Of a DNA stretch of 64,000 nucleotides, positions 36,601 to 64,000 are shown piece by piece. Numbering within the stretch: position 1 is the stretch's first letter; the number at the start of each line of letters is the position of its first letter. The DNA lies in NCBI RefSeq assembly GCF_014650335.1, contig NZ_BMUT01000003.1:228549-292548 (forward strand), given 5' to 3'. The stretch is from Streptomyces hiroshimensis. Its GTDB lineage: Bacteria; Actinomycetota; Actinomycetes; Streptomycetales; Streptomycetaceae. Made by a program: the position numbers and the translations under genes. Below the pieces are notes generated by a model. The model did not search any database, was not told the DNA's origin, and saw only the letters and a list, made by a program, of their open reading frames with translations.

Positions 36601-39600
36601 GGAGAGCGGCAGCACGCCCGAGCGTGCCATCCGCGACCTGCCCGTCTCGCCGAGGCCGTCGGCCATGGCGCCTTCCTGCTCCCACAGGCCCCAGGCCAGC
36701 GAGATCGTGGGCCTGCCCTGGGCGCGGCGGTGGCGGGCGAAGGCGTCGAGGAAGGCGTTGGCCGCGGCGTAGTTGCCCTGGCCGGGGTTGCCGAAGACGC
36801 CCGCGGCGGAGGAGAACAGGAGGAACGTCGTGCCCTCGCCGGTGAGCTCGTGCAGGTTGAGTACGGCGTCGGCCTTGGGCCTCAGGACGGCGTCCATGCG
36901 CTCCGTTGTCAGGGCGGCGAGCACGCCGTCGTCGAGCACGCCGGCGGTGTGCACGACGGAGTCGACCGGAGTCCCGGCCAGCAGCCGGGCGAGGGCGTCG
37001 CGGTCGGCGATGTCGCAGGCGGCCCATGTCGCCTCGGCGCCGAGCGCGGTGAGTTCGGCTTCCAGGGCCGCGGCGCCCGGGGCGTCCGCGCCGCGGCGGC
37101 TGACCAGCAGCAGCCGCCGCACGCCGTGCCCGGTCACCAGGTGCCGGGCGAGGGTCGCGCCGAGCGCGCCCGAGGCGCCGGTGAGCAGCACGGTACCGAG
37201 GGCGGTGCCCTTGGCACGGCCGGAGGTGGCACCCTCGGTGAGGCCGGGGGCGGCGTCCTCCGCGGCCGGGAAGGCGGTCTTCTCCGTCGCAGAGGGGACG
37301 ACACCCTCCGTCGCCGGAGAGGCAGTGATCTCCGGTGCGGCGGTGTCCTCCGCGGCCGGGGAAGCGGTGCCCCCCGTCGCAGAGGAGGCGGTGTCCTCCG
37401 CTGCCGAAGAGGCGGTGATGTCAGTCGCCGGAGAGGCGGCTCTCTCCGTGGCCGGAGACGCGGGGTTCTCCCCCGCCGGAGACGCTACGCGGGCCAACCG
37501 CGGTGCGCTTGTCTCGCCATCTCGGACGACGACGTGCGGTTCGCCGGAGTGCAGAACACCGGGCACGAGCCCGGAAACGTCCGCCGGGCGGTCGGTTTCG
37601 AGCAGCACGATCCGGCCGGGGTTCTCCGCCTGGGCGGAGCGCACCAGTCCGCCTGCGGCAGCGTGGGCGAGGTCGTCGCAGCGCGCCACCAGCACGAGGC
37701 GAGGCGTCCGGTCCTCGGCGAACCACCGCTGGAGCAGCTGCAGCACCTCGGCGGTGACCGCGCGGACCCGCTCGGCCTCGGGGGCACCTTCCGGGCCGTC
37801 GGGGCACGGCACCACGACCGCGTCCGGCTGCGCCGGCGCCTCGACGCCGTCCAGCGCGGCGGCGGTGTCCCGGGCGTACGCGACGGTCGTCCCGTCCGTG
37901 GCGTCGGACGGCAGGGGCAGCGGCGTCCACTCGATCGCGAACATCGCGTCACCGGAGCGCGGGCGGAACTGCTCGGCCGAGACGGCTCGCAGCGTCAGCG
38001 ACTCCACGGTTGCGACCGGCTCGCCGGTGGCGTCGGCCACGAGCAGGGACACCGTGTCCGTACCGGCCGGCGACAGCCGCACCCGTACGGTGGACGCGCC
38101 CGTGGCGCGCACGGACACTCCGGACCAGGCGAACGGCAGGAGCGGCCCGTCCGCTTCGTCCACCAGGGAGCCGTTCGCACCGCCCGCGCCGATCGCGTGC
38201 AGCGCCGCGTCCAGCAGCGCCGGGTGCAGGAGGAAGGAGCCGGTGTCCGTGCCGTCGGGGAGGGTGACTTCGGCGAAGACCTCGTCGCCCGCGCGCCAGG
38301 CGCTCCGCAGGCCGCGGAACGCCTGGCCGTAGGCCAGTCCGAGGCCGGCCAGCCGGTCGTAGAAGCCGTCGAGGTCGACGGGCTCGGAACCCGCCGGCGG
38401 CCACTCCGCGAGCACCTGGCCGGCCGCCGGAGCGCCCGCCTCTTCGGTGACGAAGCCGGTCGCGTGCCGCACCCACGGCAGGTCGGTGTCGTCCTCGGGG
38501 CGCGAGTGCACGGTCAGCGGCCTGCGGCCGGAGCCGTCGGCCGCGCCGACCCAGACCTGGACGGCGACGCCGCCCCGCTCGGGCAGGAGCAGGGGCGCTT
38601 CGAGGGTGAGGTCCTCCAGGATTTCGCAGCCGGCTTCGTCGGCGGCGCGCACGGCCAGTTCGACGAACGCGGTGCCCGGCAGCAGGACGTTGCCGAGCAC
38701 GGCGTGGTCGCTCAGCCACGGGTGCGTGCGCAGGGACAGCCGGCCGGTCAGCAGCCGCTCGTCGCCACCGGCGAGGGAGACGGCGGCGCCCAGCAGCGGG
38801 TGGTCGGCGGAGCCCAGGCCGGCGGCGCGCACGTCGCCGGGCGTGGCGGGTGAGGCGTCGAGCCAGTAGCGCTCGTACTGGAACGCGTAGGTGGGCAGGC
38901 CGACGCGGTGGGCGCCGGGGAAGAAGGCGTGCCAGTCCGGCGAGACGCCGTGCGCGTGCAGGTCGGAGACCGCGGCGACGAGGGCGGACCGCTCGGGGCG
39001 GTCGGCGCGCAGGACGGGCACGGTGACGACGTCGTCCCCTGCGTCGTCGAGGCAGCCCTGGGCGAGGGCGCTGAGCACGCCGCCGGGGCCGATCTCCACG
39101 AACGTCGTGACACCCGACTCGTGCAGAGTCCGCACGCCGTCGGCGAAGCGCACGGCCTCGCGGACGTGGCGGACCCAGTAGTCGGCCGTGGAGGCGTCGA
39201 CGAACCGGCCTGTGACGTTGGAGACGACCGGGAGCTGCGGCTTCTCGAAGGTCAGGCCGCGCACGACCTGCGCGAAGTCCTCCAGCATGGGGTCCATGAG
39301 CGGCGAGTGGAAGGCGTGGCTGACCTTCAGGCGGGACGTCTTGCGGCCCTGCTGCTTGAAGACCTCGGCGATCGCGGTGACCGCGTCCTCCGCACCCGAG
39401 ACCACGACGGACTGCGGGCCGTTGATCGCCGCGATGCCGGCCTGCTCGGTGAGGTGCGGCAGAACTTCGTCCTCGGTGGCCTGGACCGCCACCATCGCCC
39501 CGCCTGCGGGCAGCGCCTGCATCAGCGCAGCACGCGCCGACACCAGCTTCGCCGCATCGGCGAGGGACAGCACACCCGCCACATGCGCCGCAGCGATCTC

Positions 39601-41607
39601 ACCTACGGAGTGCCCGGCCACGTAATCCGGCCGGATCCCCCACGATTCGAGGAGCCGGAACAGCGCCACCTCGACCGCGAAGAGGGCGGGCTGGGCGTTG
39701 CCCGTGAGGTGCAGCACTTCCGAGTCGACGTCGATCGTGGCACCGAGGTGCGCGCAGACCTCGTCGTAGGCGGCGGCGAACGCCGGGTAGGACGCATACA
39801 GTTCGCGCCCCATGCCCAGGCGCTGCGAGCCCTGGCCGGAGAAGAGGAAGGCGACGCGCCCGCCGGTGCCGGAGTGGCCGCGCGCCACGCCCGGGGCCGG
39901 AGCGCCGGAGGCCACAGCCCGCAGTCCCTCGGCGAGCTCCGCCGGCGTCTCGCCCTGCACCACCGCGCGGTGTTCCAGGGCCGTGCGCGTCGTGGCGAGG
40001 GAGAACGCCACGTCCAGCGGGGAGACATCGGCGTCGTCCGCGCGGGACAGCAGGCGTTCGGCCTGGGCGCGCAGGGCCTCTTCGGTCTTGCCGGAGATCA
40101 CCCACGGCACGGGCCCGCCCTCGGCCGGGCGTGCGACCTCCGCGACGACGGCCCGGGGGCTTTCCGCGCCTTCCTCGGGAGTCTCCGGGGTGGCCTCTGC
40201 GTCCTGGGTGAACGCTTCGGCCGACGGGGCTTCCTCGATGATCGTGTGCGCGTTGGTGCCGCTGATCCCGAAGGAGGAGATCCCGGCCCGCCGCGGCTGG
40301 TCCGACACCGGCCAGGGCGCGGGCTCGGTCAGCAGCCGTACGGCGCCCGCCGACCAGTCGACGTGCGGCGACGGCGCGTCGACGTGCAGCGTGCGCGGCA
40401 GTTCGCCGTGGCGCATGGCCATGACCATTTTGATGATGCCGGCCACGCCGGCCGCGGCCTGGGTGTGGCCGATGTTGGACTTGATCGAGCCCAGCCACAG
40501 CGGCTTGTCGTCGGAACGTCCCTGCCCGTACGTCGCGAGCAGCGCCTGCGCCTCGATCGGGTCGCCGAGCCGCGTGCCCGTGCCGTGCGCCTCCACTGCG
40601 TCGACCTGGGCAGTGGTCAGCTGCGCGGCGGCCAGGGCCTGACGGATCACCCGCTGCTGCGAGGGGCCGTTGGGGGCGGTCAGGCCGTTGGAGGCGCCGT
40701 CCTGGTTGACGGCGGAGCCGCGCACGACGGCGAGTACCTCGTGCCCGTTGCGGCGGGCGTCCGAGAGGCGTTCCACCAGCAGCAGGCCGGCGCCCTCGCC
40801 CCAGCCGGTGCCGTCGGCACCGGCGGCGAAGGCCTTGCAGCGGCCGTCGGGCGCCAGTCCGCGCTGGCGGCTGAAGCCGACGAAGGTGGCGGGGCCGACC
40901 ATCGCGGTGACACCGCCCGCCACGGCCAGCGAACACTCGCCGTTGCGCAGCGACTGGACGGCCAGGTGCAGGGCGACCAGCGACGATGAGCACGCCGTGT
41001 CGACCGTGACGGCCGGGCCTTCGAGTCCGAAGGTGTACGCCACCCGGCCGGAGGCGACACTGCCGGAGGTTCCCGTTCCCAGGTAACCCTCCAGGTCTTC
41101 CGGAGAGTTCTGCAGGGCGGCGAGGAACTCGTGGTTCATCACTCCGGCGAACACGCCGGTCCGGCTTCCCGCCAGCGAGGCGGCGTCGATGCCGGCCCGC
41201 TCGAAGAGCTCCCAGGACGTCTCCAGCAGCAGCCGCTGCTGGGGGTCCATGGCGAGCGCCTCACGGGGCGAGATCCCGAAGAGGCCGGCGTCGAACTGCG
41301 CCAGGTCGCGCAGGAACGCGCCCTCGCGGGCGTAGCTGGTCCCGCGGTTCTCCGGGTCCGGGTCGTAGAGCGCGTCCAGGTCCCAGCCGCGGTCGGCGGG
41401 GAACTCCGAGACGGTGTCCCGCCCGTCGGCGACCAACTTCCACAGATCCTCGGGCGAGTTGACGCCTCCCGGGTAGCGGCAGCTCATCCCGATGATGGCC
41501 ACCGGCTCCCCGGCGGCGTCCTCGTAGTCACGAAGGCGCCGCCGGGTCTCCTGGAGATCTGCGGTGACTCGCTTCAGGAAATAGCGGAGCTTGTCCTCGT
41601 TCGCCAC
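30658..41607 (-). CDS. pteA2: Modular type I PKS, modules 5 and 6 (polyene completion, methyl branch)
   Basis: 3649 aa, GTG start at 41607 with GAGGGA eight bases upstream. The N-terminal helical docking segment ([17 protein letters not shown]) leads into KS5. Approximate order: KS5 34-460, AT5 586-900 (GHSVGE, HAFHS), DH5 963-1137, a repeat insert 1376-1467, KR5 1470-1620 (LDD), ACP5 serine ~1780, KS6 1839-2266, AT6 2372-2690 ([19 protein letters not shown]), DH6 2773-2944, KR6 3215-3360 (LDD), ACP6 ~3522, C-terminal docking ~3570-3649. Both DHs keep HxxxGxxxxP and the DxxxH pair. Malonyl is predicted for AT5 and methylmalonyl for AT6. In the filipin reading these modules make C18=C19 and C16=C17 with the C16 methyl. 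The gap to the upstream gene is 79 nt and to the next 32 nt. Confidence 0.95.
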   Translation of the reverse strand: MANEDKLRYFLKRVTADLQETRRRLRDYEDAAGEPVAIIGMSCRYPGGVNSPEDLWKLVADGRDTVSEFPADRGWDLDALYDPDPENRGTSYAREGAFLRDLAQFDAGLFGISPREALAMDPQQRLLLETSWELFERAGIDAASLAGSRTGVFAGVMNHEFLAALQNSPEDLEGYLGTGTSGSVASGRVAYTFGLEGPAVTVDTACSSSLVALHLAVQSLRNGECSLAVAGGVTAMVGPATFVGFSRQRGLAPDGRCKAFAAGADGTGWGEGAGLLLVERLSDARRNGHEVLAVVRGSAVNQDGASNGLTAPNGPSQQRVIRQALAAAQLTTAQVDAVEAHGTGTRLGDPIEAQALLATYGQGRSDDKPLWLGSIKSNIGHTQAAAGVAGIIKMVMAMRHGELPRTLHVDAPSPHVDWSAGAVRLLTEPAPWPVSDQPRRAGISSFGISGTNAHTIIEEAPSAEAFTQDAEATPETPEEGAESPRAVVAEVARPAEGGPVPWVISGKTEEALRAQAERLLSRADDADVSPLDVAFSLATTRTALEHRAVVQGETPAELAEGLRAVASGAPAPGVARGHSGTGGRVAFLFSGQGSQRLGMGRELYASYPAFAAAYDEVCAHLGATIDVDSEVLHLTGNAQPALFAVEVALFRLLESWGIRPDYVAGHSVGEIAAAHVAGVLSLADAAKLVSARAALMQALPAGGAMVAVQATEDEVLPHLTEQAGIAAINGPQSVVVSGAEDAVTAIAEVFKQQGRKTSRLKVSHAFHSPLMDPMLEDFAQVVRGLTFEKPQLPVVSNVTGRFVDASTADYWVRHVREAVRFADGVRTLHESGVTTFVEIGPGGVLSALAQGCLDDAGDDVVTVPVLRADRPERSALVAAVSDLHAHGVSPDWHAFFPGAHRVGLPTYAFQYERYWLDASPATPGDVRAAGLGSADHPLLGAAVSLAGGDERLLTGRLSLRTHPWLSDHAVLGNVLLPGTAFVELAVRAADEAGCEILEDLTLEAPLLLPERGGVAVQVWVGAADGSGRRPLTVHSRPEDDTDLPWVRHATGFVTEEAGAPAAGQVLAEWPPAGSEPVDLDGFYDRLAGLGLAYGQAFRGLRSAWRAGDEVFAEVTLPDGTDTGSFLLHPALLDAALHAIGAGGANGSLVDEADGPLLPFAWSGVSVRATGASTVRVRLSPAGTDTVSLLVADATGEPVATVESLTLRAVSAEQFRPRSGDAMFAIEWTPLPLPSDATDGTTVAYARDTAAALDGVEAPAQPDAVVVPCPDGPEGAPEAERVRAVTAEVLQLLQRWFAEDRTPRLVLVARCDDLAHAAAGGLVRSAQAENPGRIVLLETDRPADVSGLVPGVLHSGEPHVVVRDGETSAPRLARVASPAGENPASPATERAASPATDITASSAAEDTASSATGGTASPAAEDTAAPEITASPATEGVVPSATEKTAFPAAEDAAPGLTEGATSGRAKGTALGTVLLTGASGALGATLARHLVTGHGVRRLLLVSRRGADAPGAAALEAELTALGAEATWAACDIADRDALARLLAGTPVDSVVHTAGVLDDGVLAALTTERMDAVLRPKADAVLNLHELTGEGTTFLLFSSAAGVFGNPGQGNYAAANAFLDAFARHRRAQGRPTISLAWGLWEQEGAMADGLGETGRSRMARSGVLPLSTEDGLRLFDAALTSDEPVLVPVRLDTAALRNQEAGTVPALLRGLVRVTTRGTARRATTGSLADRLAGLAGDERDEAVLELVRSEVAAVLGHASPRAVQPAHAFQDLGFDSLTAVELRNRLSTATGLRLSATLVFDHPTPAALARHIGTELLGEAPAAAAVTARQTAVTADEPIAIVGMSCRLPGGVRSPEDLWRLVASGRDGITRFPDNRGWDVDSLYDPDPERLGKTYARDGGFLHDAADFDAGFFGISPREALAMDPQQRLLLEASWEAFERAGIDPATVRGSRTGVFTGLMYHDYGQGPRELPEGVEGLLTTGGSGSVASGRVSYTFGLEGPAVTIDTACSSSLVALHLAVQALRNGECTMALAGGVTVMATPTVFVEFSRQRGLSPDGRCKAFAAGADGTGWGEGVGMLLVERLSDAERNGHQVLAVVRGSAVNQDGASNGLTAPNGPSQQRVIRQALASAGLAPADVDAVEAHGTGTKLGDPIEAQALIATYGQERSEDRPLWLGSLKSNIGHTQAAAGVAGVIKMVMAMRHGVLPQTLHVDEPTPHVDWSAGDVRLLTEAMDWPESDRPRRAAVSSFGVSGTNAHTIIEQAPAAAESPSAPDAGEVVPWVLSGRTEAALQAQAAGLASFLGSGDGDAAPAADTAYSLATTRQAFEHRAVVVAGTPEELRQGLAAVADGATPPGVVTGTARAGGKTVFVFPGQGSQWVGMAAELLETSPVFRDRIDACERALAPHVDWSLTAVLRGASDAEQDRVDVLQPVLWAMTVALAEVWRSFGVTPDAVVGHSQGEVSAAVIAGAVSLEDGARIVAQRSLAVRELQGRGGMASVTLPDEEAQELIGRWAGRLGIGAVNGPGTVVVSGDTDALDELLAHCAKEGIQARKVAVDYAAHSPQIERVEAQAAEGFAGIGTLPGAVPFYSTVTGGKLDADELGSGYWYRNMRQTVRFHDAIRSALADGHDVFVEVSPHPVQLAGIQDAIEAAGAGAGAGAGAGAEAEAVVVPTLRRGDGGRHRLLLSLAQAHVHGVAVDWNAVLPCARRVDLPTYAFQHERYWLEAGAPAGDVRAAGLDSAHHPFLGAAVELPDAGGHLLTGLLSLQAQPWLADHAVLGTVILPGTAFVELAAHAAAETGCDLVEELTLQAPLLLPEHGGVQLQVLVGAQDDSGRRPLSVHSRAGEGPWIRNATGALATGAVPSAADLSSWPPADAQPVDLDGFYDRLADLGLSYGPLFQGLRAAWRGNDAVYAELAVPDEAQADADAFGVHPALLDSALHALGAGGLVPAADGPLLPFAWSRVTVHGTGAAGLRVRLSQAGGDAVRLEAADATGRPVVSVESLTLRPVSADQLRTSTRDSLFTVEWTPLTAPSEANGTTVRAYDDIASLRSAPETEAGAGTDVDAFVVPCPDGSGTDAERVRDVLAEVLGLVQWWLAEDRAARLVLVTRGAVAAGDVPAQNDPAQIDPVQAAVWGLVRSAQSENPDRIVLLDTDKDTGKDTDWQQVAATAVHRLVASEEPQAALRGDTLLLPRLVRAAADVPKSGNPDFGTGTVLLTGASGALGGFVARHLVTEHGVRSLLLMSRRGADADGAAELGAELTAAGAEVTWAACDVADRGALAAALNGTQVTAVVHTAGVLDDGVIGSLTPERLDTVLRPKADAVLNLHELTGELSAFVLFSSLAGTLGTPGQANYAAANAFLDAFAARRRAQGLPAVSLPWGLWQRTGAMTEDLGGADRTRLARGGVMPLSDEDGLELLDAALALDEPLVVAARLDLAALRNAAAPVPPLLRTLVGGRPRRTDRAASVPLAQRVAGLPESEREEVVLDLVRSEVAAVLGHSSAKSVQPDQAFGDLGFDSLTAVELRNRMNKATGLRLPATLVFDYPTPAVLAQRVLKDLPGGTGGTVPLFDEIDRLAAALDGAGADSVDNVTRTKINMRLQALLARWNGNEPADPGGAGGAGDEDDLSSASDEELYELLDDELGIS
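30910..36092 (-). other. Module 6: KS-AT(methylmalonyl type)-DH-KR-ACP
   Basis: KS6 TACSSS lies near 35570. AT6 belongs to a different AT family from the others: [23 protein letters not shown] near 34230 and DYAAHS near 33920, where methylmalonyl ATs usually read YASHS. DH6 has [10 protein letters not shown] near 33280, YGPLFQG and [10 protein letters not shown] near 32795. KR6 has LDD near 31700. ACP6 serine lies near 31045. Predicted to insert the only propionate-derived unit, giving a methyl on the fifth double bond. Confidence 0.92.
33596..33650 (-). repeat. Hexanucleotide microrepeat in AT6
   Basis: A run of GGAGCC-like hexamers codes an Ala-Gly repeat ([17 protein letters not shown]) between [16 protein letters not shown] and VVPTLRRGD. 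It is a flexible surface linker near the end of the AT and probably neutral. Confidence 0.75.
36150..41505 (-). other. Module 5: KS-AT(malonyl)-DH-KR-ACP with KR repeat insert
   Basis: KS5 TACSSS lies near 40990. AT5 has GHSVGE near 39605 and HAFHS near 39315. DH5 has [10 protein letters not shown] near 38700 and [10 protein letters not shown] near 38210, but the usual YGPxFQG reads YGQAFRG. Between the structural and catalytic halves of KR5 is an approximately 95-residue low-complexity linker of 8-residue repeats. KR5 then shows TGASGALGA and LDD near 36935. Fourth polyene double bond. Confidence 0.92.
37210..37485 (-). repeat. In-frame tandem 24-bp repeats in KR5 linker
   Basis: About eleven degenerate 24-nt units encode 8-residue repeats such as [40 protein letters not shown] and ASPATEGV. 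One unit is shortened by two residues (APEIT) and the frame is kept. The insert follows PRLARVA and ends just before [10 protein letters not shown], so it lies between the structural and catalytic KR halves. Sister modules have roughly 20-25 residues here. Confidence 0.9.
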
Positions 41608-41686
41608 CGAAATCGTCCCTCACCCTTGCGAAGACTTACCGGAATTCGACAAGGGGGTCACCGGGGACGCACCGGAACCGAAACGG
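41608..41686 (-). promoter_or_regulatory. Intergenic gap and ribosome binding site before module 5 gene
   Basis: 79 nt separate the TGA of the first PKS gene from the GTG start at 41607. GAGGGA at 41616-41621 is 8 nt from the start. I see no terminator-like hairpin or promoter, so read-through is likely. Confidence 0.65.

Positions 41687-64000
<22,314 letters not shown>

Overview
The window is one uninterrupted stretch of a giant modular type I polyketide synthase (PKS) locus from a high-GC actinomycete, almost certainly Streptomyces or a close relative. Base composition, strongly G/C-ending codons and the motif wording of every KS, AT, KR and ACP all point there. All genes lie on the minus strand, so biosynthesis runs from right (64000) to left (1). 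There are five PKS genes: a first one cut by the right edge (41687-64000), three complete ones (30658-41607, 25127-30625, 6532-25056) and a last one cut by the left edge (1-6485). The gaps between them are only 79, 32, 70 and 46 nt, so they look like one operon. I see no RNA gene, mobile element, regulator, transporter, P450 or thioesterase here.

Layout in order of synthesis. Gene 1 (right): partial KS-AT-ACP loading module; module 1 KS-AT-KR-ACP; modules 2-4 each KS-AT-DH-KR-ACP. Gene 2: modules 5 and 6, both KS-AT-DH-KR-ACP; module 6 has the only complete methylmalonyl-type AT. Gene 3: module 7 KS-AT-DH-KR-ACP, with a degenerate DH. Gene 4: modules 8-11, all KS-AT-KR-ACP. Gene 5: module 12 KS-AT-KR-ACP and module 13 KS-AT..., cut inside an AT of the methylmalonyl/alkylmalonyl class. 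Helical N-terminal and acidic C-terminal docking segments at every protein junction support the order 1-2-3-4-5.

Reading the modules collinearly gives an acetate-type starter, one hydroxyl (macrolactone oxygen), five consecutive double bonds with a methyl branch from module 6, a hydroxyl at module 7 where the DH is broken, five more hydroxyls from modules 8-12, and a final unit carrying a non-malonyl extender. This is the carbon skeleton logic of the filipin / fungichromin (pentamycin) family of non-glycosylated pentaene macrolides: methyl at C16, polyol C3-C15, hexyl-derived side chain at C2. The 4+2+1+4+2 distribution of 13 extension modules plus a loading module fits the filipin PKS (pteA1-pteA5 in S. 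avermitilis). I use those symbols on that basis. The sequence cannot tell filipin from fungichromin, because tailoring genes are outside the window.

The most interesting features beyond the known family are: a DH7 whose catalytic Asp/His pair is swapped and which lacks the YGPxFQG segment; a run of 8-residue tandem repeats inserted in KR5; a switch from B-type to A-type ketoreductases at the gene 3/gene 4 boundary; and near-identical 155-172 bp tracts shared between neighbouring modules, which point to recent gene conversion.
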